Source of the DNA: Sphingomonas sp. Ag1
GTDB lineage: Bacteria; Pseudomonadota; Alphaproteobacteria; Sphingomonadales; Sphingomonadaceae
Reading direction: 5' to 3'
NCBI RefSeq assembly: GCF_000980895.1
Contig: NZ_LAZX01000094.1
Span: forward strand, 806,001-870,000
Length of the DNA: 64,000 nt
The notes under the pieces are model-generated. The model searched no databases. It saw only the letters and a list, made by a program, of their open reading frames with translations, and was not told the DNA's origin. Both the position numbers and the translations under genes were made by a program. Of this stretch, positions 39,970 through 47,906 are shown piece after piece (position 1 is the first letter of the stretch; each line of letters begins with the position of its first letter).

Positions 39970-40551
39970 TCACTCTGGAGGCGCGACGCCCAAAGCTTTA
40001 TAGTCGAGCGGCAGGATCAACCACCCCTCCGCGTTGTATGTGCCTACGCCCTCTACGCCGCGCGCCTCTGCTTGGGCGGCATGCCTGACAATGCCAATCG
40101 CTGACCAAGCCTCCCATTCGGACCCCAGCCACTCGCGCGGAAGGACGCGATAATCGAGCACGACTGCGTCATAGAGCTCACCCGCGCGCTCCTGGTCCCG
40201 AGCAAACAGCACCACCTCGTATCCATCATCATCGCTGAAGTGATACATGCGCGTCGGCTTGGCCGGATGAGCTTGGATTGGCCGAACGCCCGGTGGAAGC
40301 ACCAGCCAGCTACCGTCTTGCTGACGATGACCAACGCCGGGCACGTCAGCCTCGATCGCGGCGAGGTGATGATCTCCCGCCGGCCCGCCGAGAGGAGGTA
40401 CGCGCTCCATGATCGTCAAAGGCGAGGTTGCGCTACTGCGAAAAGATGCTCGGTGCTCGTGACCAAGGCGGCGAGCATGATTGCCATCCCGCGCGAACAC
40501 CACCGCCGAGAATGCGACTTGGTCGTTAATGTCGAATGCCGCGAGAACCAT
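39970..40551 (-). CDS. hypothetical protein with two copies of an undescribed module
   Basis: The 193-residue protein has two similar halves. The first has AFSAVVFARDGNHARRL and later PGVGHRQQDGSWLVLPP. The second has YEVVLFARDQERAGELY and later EGVGTYNAEGWLILPL. Each half is thus a VVxFARD...A...(about 50 residues)...GVG...DGSWxxLP unit. The next upstream gene encodes a third copy. I recognise no known family. Its ATG overlaps the TAA of that gene (TAATG), so they form a coupled pair. Confidence 0.75.
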   Translation of the reverse strand: MVLAAFDINDQVAFSAVVFARDGNHARRLGHEHRASFRSSATSPLTIMERVPPLGGPAGDHHLAAIEADVPGVGHRQQDGSWLVLPPGVRPIQAHPAKPTRMYHFSDDDGYEVVLFARDQERAGELYDAVVLDYRVLPREWLGSEWEAWSAIGIVRHAAQAEARGVEGVGTYNAEGWLILPLDYKALGVAPPE

Positions 40552-40829
40552 TACTCGTCCTCCTCGAGCTGGCCGGGCGTGAGGATGCGCCAGCTACCGT
40601 CAGGTTGGGGCTTGCCGACGCCGCAGATGCCGAGCGCAAGCGCTTCAACAAGCGCCGCACGGTTCATGCCGGGCCAGGCGGTGGCGCGCTGTTTCACCTC
40701 AAGATCAGGTAGCTCGTCGCTTAGTCGTGCGAGCCAGTCAGCCATGTAGATGTCGACGGCCTCGTCATAGCTCGCCGCGAATATGATCACCCCTGGAGTG
40801 CCCGCCCCGATAACCTCGAAAATGTGCAT
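40551..40829 (-). CDS. hypothetical protein, single copy of the same module
   Basis: The 92-residue protein (MHIFEVIGAGTPGVIIFAAS...) contains VIIFAASYDEAVDIY in the first third and GICGVGKPQPDGSWRILTP at the end. It is the same pattern as each half of the downstream 193-residue protein. It is the first gene of a coupled two-gene unit within the island. The function is unknown; the small size and duplication suggest an accessory or antagonist protein, but that is only inference. Confidence 0.72.
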   Translation of the reverse strand: MHIFEVIGAGTPGVIIFAASYDEAVDIYMADWLARLSDELPDLEVKQRATAWPGMNRAALVEALALGICGVGKPQPDGSWRILTPGQLEEDE

Positions 40830-40943
40830 GTCTGTCTCTCGTTGTTGATGACGATCGACCTTGGTGCACCCCGAGCTTGGACGCGGGTGGGAAATGACGC
40901 GCAGAGCGGCTTAGGCGCGCGCCACAGCAGATCGGGGGTAGCA

Positions 40944-40993
40944 GGGCAACTGAGCACGTAGTTGCCCCCGAACGCGTTCTACGGCGTTCTACG
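40944..40993. repeat. 8-bp hairpin followed by a tandem 10-bp repeat
   Basis: GGGCAACT (40944-40951) and AGTTGCCC (40960-40967) form a hairpin with an 8-base loop. GCGTTCTACG then occurs twice in tandem at 40974-40983 and 40984-40993. It lies between the HUH-like gene's 3' end and the two-gene module unit. It could be a terminator for the former, the control site of the latter, or a replication nick region. Confidence 0.5.
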
Positions 40994-41026
40994 GGGCTCT
41001 GTCAGGTCTCTCGTGTCGGGCGCACG

Positions 41027-41797
41027 TTATTGCCCTGTGATCATCTCCCAGAACTCTCTTGCGCCCCCAACCATGCTACGGGACATCGTCAAGCGCCTGC
41101 TACCCAGACGATCATCTCGCCGCCGCGCAGCCTTGAACAGGTAGTTGGCGTAGGCAGCACGCTCACGTGTGAATTGGCGACCATGCACCGCTCGCGGCAT
41201 AGGCGCATATCCCTTGAGACCATGCCCAGCAGCCCGCGCCGCGGCATCCATGATCTTCCGGTCGTCGCCAGGCTCGAAGCTCACCGCGGCACCATGGACA
41301 TGCAGGATCGTCGGAGCGTTCGTCTTTTGACTCCAGCCTTCGATGATAAAGAACCAGTCGAGACGCGGACGGACGAGCCTGTCGAACTCTTTTCGCATTC
41401 GGTCACGCATCATCACGCGCGGGTCCTTACCAGCTGCTATCCAAGCGGCTTCTAGATCCGAATGGATGTGAATGTTGAAGGTCTGCACCGCCCAGTTGTT
41501 CATCGCCATGATCGCGAGCTGAACCTTCATCCACCCAGACAGATCGTCCCAGTGCGGCATGGGCCGGCCATTCGCTTGATTGCGTATGGGGAACCTGGTC
41601 AGCGTCAGCCCCGGCTTGGTCTCGGGTTTACCACCATATACTGATAAGGGCTCTACTGGCTCACGATATAGGTGATGGAACAGCTCGGACGTTAGGCGTG
41701 TTCGCCGCAGAATCCTGTAGATTTTGCGGTCTCGGTTGAGCCGCTTGGCTTCCCGCCCGCGAGCGGCCCGACTTCCACTTTTTCGATGGGCGTTCAA
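41027..41797 (-). CDS. HUH-like (rolling-circle replication/relaxase-type) protein
   Basis: The 256-residue basic protein has WFFIIEGWSQ followed by APTILHVHGAAVSF, whose HVH fits the metal-binding histidine motif of HUH endonucleases. A later YANYLFKAARRR fits the catalytic-tyrosine motif, and the end TMSRSMVGGAREFW resembles replication proteins of small plasmids and filamentous phage. No close family was recognised, so the call rests on motif order and spacing. The start is a TTG at 41797. It is the outermost gene on the right side of the island. Confidence 0.55.
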   Translation of the reverse strand: MNAHRKSGSRAARGREAKRLNRDRKIYRILRRTRLTSELFHHLYREPVEPLSVYGGKPETKPGLTLTRFPIRNQANGRPMPHWDDLSGWMKVQLAIMAMNNWAVQTFNIHIHSDLEAAWIAAGKDPRVMMRDRMRKEFDRLVRPRLDWFFIIEGWSQKTNAPTILHVHGAAVSFEPGDDRKIMDAAARAAGHGLKGYAPMPRAVHGRQFTRERAAYANYLFKAARRRDDRLGSRRLTMSRSMVGGAREFWEMITGQ

Positions 41798-41933
41798 GGA
41801 GCTGTCCCTGAATTATGCATAACGGGCGGCTCGCTATCGCACCGCCCGGCGAAACTCCACAATCATCGATGTTGAGTCGGTGGAGAGGGCGGAGACGACG
41901 CTGGTTGAGCTCACCGCAGCTGACACTTACCTC

Positions 41934-41966
41934 TGCTACAAGGACTGCTACAATTCACTGCTGCAG
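41934..41966 (+). repeat. TGCTACA repeats beside attR, likely integrase arm sites
   Basis: TGCTACAA at 41934 and 41946 and TGCTGCAG at 41959 are spaced 12 and 13 bases apart. This mirrors the order of spacing at the left end (13 then 12) while keeping the same orientation. A further single TGCTACAG lies at 42097, beyond attR. Confidence 0.6.
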
Positions 41967-42007
41967 CGATACGTATAACTCGTTGAAATTGCTCAACATT
42001 TTGGTGA

Positions 42008-42027
42008 TGGCTGGGGCGGCAGGATTC
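42008..42027 (-). other. attR: right copy of the 20-bp island repeat
   Basis: This is identical to 31206-31225. Just after it, CGCCCCAG at 42030-42037 is the reverse complement of CTGGGGCG at 42011-42018, so the repeat sits in an 8-bp hairpin with an 11-base loop. On the minus strand this reads like a tRNA acceptor stem (TGGGGCG with CGCCCCA, then GCCA) from which everything between has been removed. Confidence 0.85.
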
Positions 42028-42286
42028 CACGCCCCAGACAAGGCACAGTTAAGTGCTTGATTTTACTGACATGCAGAAACCGTCTGCACAGCCCGTTGCT
42101 ACAGTGAATTGGCACAGTCCGCAAACGGTGTTTTCATACCTGTTTTGGTGCTCTGATTCGCCCGGAGACGCACAATCGGCGGCGTGCAGGCTGGGAGTCA
42201 GCTGACGCATTCGAAAACGCCCTATTAAGCGTTCCGGCCAGCCCCGCGAGGTGATCCGATCGACGACGTCAGGCGTTCCTTGCCGC

Positions 42287-43117
42287 ATGAAGACAATTCG
42301 CTTTCCCGACGGCACAACCGTCCCTGCGCTCGGCCAAGGCACTTGGATGATGGCGGAGGATGATGGCCGGCGGTCGCAGGAGATCGCTTCGTTGCGCGAG
42401 GGGCTATCACTCGGCCTCACGCTGATCGACACCGCCGAGATGTATGCCGACGGCGAGTCCGAACGCCTCGTCGGCGAAGCCATCGCGGGTGCGCGCGATG
42501 ATGTGTTCCTTGTCAGCAAGGCCTATCCGCAGAACGCTTCACGCGACCGGCTGCCCCGCGCGTGCGAGGCGAGCCTCGAACGGCTCGGCACCGATCGGCT
42601 CGACCTCTACCTGCTGCACTGGCGCGGCAATGTGCCGCTGGCCGAGACGGTCGAGGCGATGGAGCGGCTCGTCGCGGCAGGCAAGATCCTGCGCTGGGGC
42701 GTCAGCAATCTCGACATTGCCGATATGGAGGAACTGATCGCCAGCGGTGGCGATAGCTGCCAGACCGACCAGATCCTCTATAATCTGACGCGGCGCGGTC
42801 CCGAATATGACCTGATCCCTTGGCTGGCGCGACGCCGCATGCCGATCATGGCCTATAGCCCCGTCGAACAGGGCCGACTGGTTTCCCACCCCGGTCTCGC
42901 TGAACTCGCTGCGAAACGTAACGCTACGCCTGCACAGCTTGCGCTCGCTTGGCTCCTTTCGAGGGACGGCGTCATCCCCATTCCCAAGGCTGGATCAGTG
43001 GACCATGTCCGCGAGAACCGCGCGGCGTTGGACGTCGACCTTTCCGACGCCGACCTCAAGCAGCTCGATTCCCTGTTCGCACCACCTCGCACATCCGAGC
43101 CGCTGGCTATGCTGTAA
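42287..43117 (+). CDS. aldo/keto reductase
   Basis: The 276-residue NAD(P)H-dependent barrel enzyme starts MKTIRFPDGTTVPALGQGTW. The catalytic Asp and Tyr are in LIDTAEMYADGESE, Lys in FLVSKAYP and His in LYLLHWRG. The C-terminal VIPIPKAGSVDHVREN matches the cofactor-binding end. It is of the YvgN/diketogulonate-like or YajO-like type; the substrate is unknown. The ATG at 42287 is chosen because the upstream open frame lacks family similarity. It is the first chromosomal gene right of the island and lies 152 bases before arsR. Confidence 0.9.
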   Translation: MKTIRFPDGTTVPALGQGTWMMAEDDGRRSQEIASLREGLSLGLTLIDTAEMYADGESERLVGEAIAGARDDVFLVSKAYPQNASRDRLPRACEASLERLGTDRLDLYLLHWRGNVPLAETVEAMERLVAAGKILRWGVSNLDIADMEELIASGGDSCQTDQILYNLTRRGPEYDLIPWLARRRMPIMAYSPVEQGRLVSHPGLAELAAKRNATPAQLALAWLLSRDGVIPIPKAGSVDHVRENRAALDVDLSDADLKQLDSLFAPPRTSEPLAML

Positions 43118-43214
43118 GGAGGCGAGGCGGAGACGACCCACATGCGGTCGTTCACCTGCCTAAAAGCAAATCCCGGTAGCGGACGTTCATTCAGGCAACT
43201 CTCACTTCCAAACC

Positions 43215-43267
43215 ATCGGTATATCCCGATTAGAATTGACAGGCTAGACCTATCGGATAAAGCCGAT
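43215..43267. promoter_or_regulatory. two ATCGG-N6-CCGAT dyads around a TTGACA, probable ArsR operator/promoter
   Basis: ATCGG-N6-CCGAT occurs at 43215-43230 and again at 43252-43267, just before the arsR start at 43270. TTGACA at 43236-43241 lies between them and can serve as a -35 element. Identical dyads with equal spacer length on both sides of the promoter are what a dimeric ArsR repressor would bind. Confidence 0.65.
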
Positions 43268-43269
43268 GA

Positions 43270-43599
43270 ATGGATACACCTGATGCGCTAGCGGCGCTCG
43301 CCGCGCTTTCCCATCCGACACGCCTGGATGCGTTTCGGTTGCTTGTGCGGCATTCCCCTGACGGTTTGCCGACAGGCGCGCTCGTGGAGGCAAGCGGGCT
43401 TATGCAGAGCACCTTTTCGACCCATCTCGCGGTACTGGCAAAGGCCGGCCTCGTGTCCGCCGAGAAGCGCGGACGGCAGCAGATTCAGCACGCCCGCCTC
43501 GATACCCTGCGACAGCTGATGACTTTCCTTGCCAAGGACTGCTGCGAGGGCCGTGCTGAGCTGTGCGAGCCGCTGATCGCCGATCTGACCTGCTGCTGA
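43270..43599 (+). CDS. arsR: ArsR-family arsenic-responsive repressor
   Basis: The 109-residue winged-helix repressor has ALAALSHPTRLDAFRLLVRH, the recognition region GLMQSTFSTHLAVLAKAGLV and the wing SAEKRGRQQIQH. It lacks the ELCVCDL As(III) site of plasmid ArsR, but the C-terminus carries DCCEGRAELCE and a final CC, resembling the C-terminal cysteine site of the Acidithiobacillus-type ArsR. It heads the operon arsR-arsC-acr3-arsH and is probably self-regulated through the dyads at its start. Confidence 0.92.
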   Translation: MDTPDALAALAALSHPTRLDAFRLLVRHSPDGLPTGALVEASGLMQSTFSTHLAVLAKAGLVSAEKRGRQQIQHARLDTLRQLMTFLAKDCCEGRAELCEPLIADLTCC

Positions 43600-43609
43600 G
43601 AGAGCCGAC

Positions 43610-44038
43610 ATGCCGACCGACATCGTCATCTATCACAACCCCGATTGCGGGACGTCGCGCAACACGTTGGCGATGATCCGCAATGCCGGGATCGAGCCGC
43701 ACGTCGTCGAATACCTGAAGACGCCCCCGTCGCGCGCGTTGCTGATCGAGCTGATCGAGCGGGCGGGGCTGACGCCGCGCGCGCTGCTGCGCGAAAAGGG
43801 CACGCCCTATGCCGAGCTTGGCTTGGGCGACGAGAGCCTGTCTGACGAGGCGCTGCTCGACGCGATGATGACGCATCCGGTGCTTATCAACCGGCCGCTG
43901 GTGGTGACGCCGCTCGGCGTGCGGCTATGCCGGCCGTCCGAGGTCGTGCTCGATATCCTGCTTGAGCCGCAGCGCGCGGCGTTCGCTAAGGAAGACGGCG
44001 AGCAGGTCGTCGACGCCGCCGGGCAGCGGGTGCGCTGA
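43610..44038 (+). CDS. arsC: arsenate reductase (glutaredoxin type)
   Basis: The 142-residue enzyme reduces arsenate to arsenite. It shows IVIYHNPDCGTSRNTLAMIRN with the catalytic Cys13, VVEYLKTPPSR, and the LINRPLVVTPLGVRLCRPSE anion-binding region with the conserved arginines. The length matches plasmid-type ArsC. It lies 10 bases after arsR, and its TGA overlaps the ATG of acr3. It differs from the short ArsC-like protein at 6154. Confidence 0.95.
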   Translation: MPTDIVIYHNPDCGTSRNTLAMIRNAGIEPHVVEYLKTPPSRALLIELIERAGLTPRALLREKGTPYAELGLGDESLSDEALLDAMMTHPVLINRPLVVTPLGVRLCRPSEVVLDILLEPQRAAFAKEDGEQVVDAAGQRVR

Positions 44039-45102
44039 TGGCAACGCTGGCAAGCGAGGCGCAGCGGCCCGGTATTGGGACGTTCGAGCGATACCTCTCG
44101 ATCTGGGTGGCGCTCTGCATCGTCGCCGGGATCGGGTTGGGCCATCTCCTGCCCGGTGCATTTGCTGCGATAGCGGCGACCGAGGTGGCACGGGTCAACC
44201 TTGTGGTCGCCGGCCTCATCTGGCTGATGATCGTGCCGATGCTGCTCAAGATCGACTTCCGCTCGCTCGGATCGGTGCGCCAGCACTGGAAAGGCGTTGG
44301 CGTCACGCTGTTCGTCAACTGGGCAGTGAAGCCGTTTTCGATGGCGGCGCTCGGCACCTTCTTCCTTGGCTAACTGTTCGTGCCCCTGCTGCCCGCGGGC
44401 GAGATCCCCTCCTACATCGCCGGGCTGATCCTGCTGGCCGCCGCGCCGTGCACAGCCATGGTCTTCGTCTGGTCGAACCTTTGCGACGGGGAGCCGACAT
44501 ATACGCTGAGCCAAGTGGCGCTGAACGACGTACTGATGGTCTTTCTGTTCGCGCCGCTGGTCGGACTGCTGCTCGGCGTCGCGTCGGTGACGGTGCCGTG
44601 GGACACGCTGCTGCTGTCGGTCGCGCTCTACATCGTCGTGCCGGTGATCGCGGCGCAGGTCGTCCGCCGGGCGGTGCTCGCATCGGGCGGACAGGCGGCG
44701 CTCGATCGGGTGCTGGCGACGCTCGGCCCGGTATCGCTTGTTGCGCTGCTCGCGACGCTGGTGCTGCTGTTCAGCTTTCAAGGCGAGCAGATCCTCGCCC
44801 AACCCGCCGTCATCGCGCTGATCGCGGTGCCGATCCTCATCCAGGTCTATCTGAACGCCGGCATAGCCTATTGGCTTTCGAAGCGGCTGGGTGTCGCCTG
44901 GTGCGTCGCAGCGCCCGCTGCACTGATCGGTGCCTCGAACTTCTTCGAGCTGGCGGTTGCCGCTGCCATCAGCCTGTTCGGACTGAAGAGTGGCGCCGCG
45001 CTTGCTACCGTCGTCGGCGTGCTGGTCGAGGTTCCGGTGATGCTCAGCGTCGTCGCCATCGTGAAGCGGACGCGCGGATGGTATGAAGGAGCAAGCGCAT
45101 GA
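44038..45102 (+). pseudogene. acr3: arsenite efflux permease ACR3, interrupted by in-frame TAA
   Basis: Residues 1-111 (44038-44373) match the N-terminal three or so helices of ACR3 (IWVALCIVAGIGLGHLLPG, LIWLMIVPMLLKIDF). After a TAA at 44371-44373 the same frame continues as the remaining seven helices (GLILLAAAPCTAMVFVWSNL with the conserved Cys, LNDVLMVFLFAPLVG, GASNFFELAVAAAISLFG). No bases are missing, so a single codon change seems to have cut the gene. A GTG restart at 44380 has no ribosome site. The permease is probably inactive unless the stop is read through or is a sequencing error. Confidence 0.85.
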
Positions 45103-45857
45103 GCCGCCTGCGCACACTGACCGACGCCGACCATCTGCCCGCGCTCGATCCCACCTTCGTCATCCGGCGACCCGCTGCGGGACTGGGCGAGGATCAACCG
45201 CCGCCGCGCATCCTCCTCATCTACGGCTCGCTGCGGGAGCGCTCCTTCTCGCGCCTCGCGGTTGAGGAGGCGGCCCGGCTGCTGCAACTGTTCGGTGGCG
45301 AGACGCGCATCTTCGACCCACGCGATCTGCCACTGCCCGGTCAGGTGCCCGGCGATGACCACCCCGCCGTCCACGAACTTCGCGACCATGCGCTCTGGTC
45401 GGAGGGCATGGTCTGGTGCAGCCCCGAACGGCACGGCCAGATCACCGGCATCATGAAGGCGCAGATCGACCATCTGCCGCTCGAGATGAAGGGCATGCGC
45501 CCGACCCAAGGCCGCACGCTCGCGGTCATGCAGGTCTCGGGCGGCTCGCAGTCGTTCAATGCCGTGAATACGCTTCGCTTGCTCGGGCGCTGGATGCGGA
45601 TGTTCACCATCCCGAACCAGTCGTCGGTTGCGATGGCCTACAAGGAGTTCGACGAAGCCGGGCGCATGAAACCATCCGCCTATTACGACCGGATCGTCGA
45701 CGTGATGGAGGAGCTAGTTCGCTTCACGGTCCTGCTTCGCCCGCACGCGACGCAGCTGGTCGACCGATATTCCGAGCGGAAGTCTGCCGGGATCGCCTAC
45801 GCAGCTGAGGACCACTCGGCCATCGCGATTAGGCCGCAGCCGGTTGCGACGTCGTGA
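45099..45857 (+). CDS. arsH: ArsH, NADPH-dependent FMN reductase of the arsenic operon
   Basis: The 252-residue flavoprotein has the flavodoxin-type FMN loop [24 protein letters not shown] and the ArsH-specific [27 protein letters not shown] and [22 protein letters not shown] segments. ArsH oxidises trivalent organoarsenicals and reduces quinones and metals. Its ATG overlaps the acr3 stop (ATGA), so it belongs to the arsenic operon and its expression may suffer from the premature stop upstream in acr3 through loss of coupling. Confidence 0.94.
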   Translation: MSRLRTLTDADHLPALDPTFVIRRPAAGLGEDQPPPRILLIYGSLRERSFSRLAVEEAARLLQLFGGETRIFDPRDLPLPGQVPGDDHPAVHELRDHALWSEGMVWCSPERHGQITGIMKAQIDHLPLEMKGMRPTQGRTLAVMQVSGGSQSFNAVNTLRLLGRWMRMFTIPNQSSVAMAYKEFDEAGRMKPSAYYDRIVDVMEELVRFTVLLRPHATQLVDRYSERKSAGIAYAAEDHSAIAIRPQPVATS

Positions 45858-46044
45858 CATTCGTCGCCTCGCTTTGACCCAATGTCGGTCGTTCGCCTCC
45901 GGTTGAAGGCGTCCCTAAAGCGGTCGCTCATTCAAGTGAAACGATGCGGCAGGAAGTGGGCCGATTGTGGAATGTCGGCTTTGAGCGGAGATTGAGGAAA
46001 GCCAGACATCGCGGGTTGCGCATGCCAGGCACACTCGCACGCAA

Positions 46045-46683
46045 CTACTCGAGATCGGCGACTTGCTTGAGGAACTGGCGCCTTCCTCCAAAGGCGGGGT
46101 GGCGCACCGGCACGTGAGGATATCCGCACCGCTTAAGTGCAGTCGCCGCGTCGTTGCCGACCGTAACGATCCGCTTAGGCCGGAGCAATTTCACTAGGGT
46201 ATGTAAGTGCGGTACACAAACCTCGCGCTCGGTCGCGTTATGCCGCCGGTTAGAAAGGGGCTCTGAGGGACGATGCGGATGAACGGGAACCACATTCCAG
46301 AGAAACACAGGCCGCTCTATACTGCTTAGCGCTTCCCAGACGGCACCGGCTGTCATCTCCTTCGCCGGACCTGCCCGCGTTGCAGGACGCAACCGGTCTG
46401 CCACCCCGAATCGACTACCATGCGCATGCAGATGCGTATCATCAGTCATAGCTAGACCAGTTCGGCGTCCTCCGTTGTGGCCTAGCTCGAGCCCGATCCA
46501 AAGATCGGCTACACCGGTATCAGCAGCGGCCCCGAGGACGTGCCGCAGATTGGACGCGCGAATCGTCGGGGCGTCCTGAAGATCGAAAGGATCATAACGG
46601 TCCGCATAAGGGTTGAAGCAGTCGTTCATCCGAAGCGCAGCGATAGCTCCGACGAATTCATCCACCGCCGGCGCGATGCTCAC
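46045..46683 (-). CDS. uracil-DNA glycosylase superfamily-like protein
   Basis: The 212-residue protein has MNDCFNPYADRYD, VADLWIGLELGHNGGRRTGLAMTDD, FLWNVVPVHPHRPSEPLSNR and VPVRHPAFGG. This is the order of a UDG fold: substrate loop, Asn-containing strand and the HPxxGG loop, with KRIVTVGNDAATALKRCG between. The motifs diverge from the classical families (no GQDPYH or plain HPSPLN), so the base removed is uncertain. Its GTG overlaps the stop of the MazG-like gene (GTGA). It is the last gene of the seven-gene operon. Confidence 0.75.
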   Translation of the reverse strand: MSIAPAVDEFVGAIAALRMNDCFNPYADRYDPFDLQDAPTIRASNLRHVLGAAADTGVADLWIGLELGHNGGRRTGLAMTDDTHLHAHGSRFGVADRLRPATRAGPAKEMTAGAVWEALSSIERPVFLWNVVPVHPHRPSEPLSNRRHNATEREVCVPHLHTLVKLLRPKRIVTVGNDAATALKRCGYPHVPVRHPAFGGRRQFLKQVADLE

Positions 46684-47906
46684 TTCAACGCCCGATAGGT
46701 AAGGCGATGCCGGATCATGTCGGCAACGACCACGCCGCCCTTGTTTTTGCGGAGTTCGCGAAACACCTCGAACCCTCGGATGATCGCCTCCTCCCACGTC
46801 CAAAGAGGCCGGGCTTCCACTTCATAGCCTTTAACCATTTGCCGGATTGTCTTCAGCAGACCGTAGTCGAGCCCCGTTACGCCTTCAAACGCGTGATGCC
46901 GCAGCCCGTGTGCGAAAATCCAGTTGGAAATGCCTTCCTCTGTGATGATCGCCCGGGCCCCGTCCTGCTGCTCGTCGATTTCTGGGCGGCTCTTGCGCTT
47001 CAAGCGGAGCAGAGACCGCATCACCGGTGACCAGCCGAGGAAGGCGACGTAGGAGAGATGGAATACGTCGTGATAGCGGTAGTCGTCGGGTACCACCGCA
47101 TTGTCGGTGAGCCGATCGCCAATGTTAATACCGTGCCATTGCTGGATAACGTACGGCGCGCCGTTCGGTGTCAGCTTCTCCCGAAAAGTAATTTCCATCC
47201 GCCTCGGGAGCTGCTCGTCGGCATCGAAGTCGTTGTCGAACGGCTCACCCCAAGTGCGAGCGCTAGGGAAACGGTCGAGCGACTTGGCGAGGCTGAACTG
47301 AGCAGCTTCGTCGAGGCTGAGGTGAGCGATATCCGCCGCGGCGATGAGCCCGCGCAGTATCTCGACCAACACCTGGATGATCCTCTCGCGCTCGGCATTC
47401 GGGCCGCGACCAATTTCAACGAGGGCGCCGACACGACCAGCCAGAACAAGCAGCCGACGCTCGACTTGCCGGCCGCTTGCCGGCTCGCCGAAGTTCCGTC
47501 CGGCCTCCTGGAGCGCGGTGAAAGTACGGGGGCGATGCTGCGATCCTTTGAAGCCCCAGCCGCGGCTCTGAACGGCACGCGCAGCGAGGTCCGACAATTT
47601 TACCGGGACTAGCTTCGCGACGTTGGCAAAGTACCAGAGCACATCGCCCAACTCCTCGACTGAGGAAGCGCGGTAGGAGAGATAGGCGCGCTTATCCCGC
47701 TGCTTCTTCTTCACCTCGCTGAGCAAGCTTCCGGTTTCTCCAAACAGGCCCATCATGAGAAAATCACGCGCAGCGTCGTCCCTCAGACCTGTCCGGTTCA
47801 GCCCTCCAGCATAGCGTTGATACTCGTCGAGCATCAAATCGCCGGTGAAGTTGCGGCGCGGCGCCAACTGTCGCCGCACCTGGTCAAGACCCATCAATGC
47901 AGTCAT
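46680..47906 (-). CDS. MazG-like NTP pyrophosphohydrolase fused to a second conserved domain
   Basis: The 408-residue protein has a MazG-type helical core at about residues 48-95: GLFGETGSLLSEVKKKQRD, then VEELGDVLWYFANVAK, giving the metal-binding Glu/Asp pattern. A helical linker leads to a C-terminal half with NGAPYVIQQWHGINIGDRLTDNAV, DDYRYHDVFHLSYVAFLGW and EEGISNWIFAHGLRHHAF, histidine- and acid-rich and not recognised. MazG enzymes hydrolyse unusual or excess (d)NTPs. It shares four bases with the membrane protein upstream and four with the UDG-like gene downstream. Confidence 0.78.
   Translation of the reverse strand: MTALMGLDQVRRQLAPRRNFTGDLMLDEYQRYAGGLNRTGLRDDAARDFLMMGLFGETGSLLSEVKKKQRDKRAYLSYRASSVEELGDVLWYFANVAKLVPVKLSDLAARAVQSRGWGFKGSQHRPRTFTALQEAGRNFGEPASGRQVERRLLVLAGRVGALVEIGRGPNAERERIIQVLVEILRGLIAAADIAHLSLDEAAQFSLAKSLDRFPSARTWGEPFDNDFDADEQLPRRMEITFREKLTPNGAPYVIQQWHGINIGDRLTDNAVVPDDYRYHDVFHLSYVAFLGWSPVMRSLLRLKRKSRPEIDEQQDGARAIITEEGISNWIFAHGLRHHAFEGVTGLDYGLLKTIRQMVKGYEVEARPLWTWEEAIIRGFEVFRELRKNKGGVVVADMIRHRLTYRALK

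Larger units (their letters stand above)
41798..42286. other. right island boundary region, no gene
   Basis: This 489-base stretch contains the right arm-like repeats, attR and the leader of the second aldo/keto reductase. No open frame in it looks like a real protein. Confidence 0.5.

Noticed and set aside
45858..46044. Possible dispersed intergenic repeat with sequence like AATGTCGGCTTTGAGCGGA
   Set aside because: Similar-looking text appears near 43170 and 52840, but the copies do not align well enough by eye to define a repeat family.
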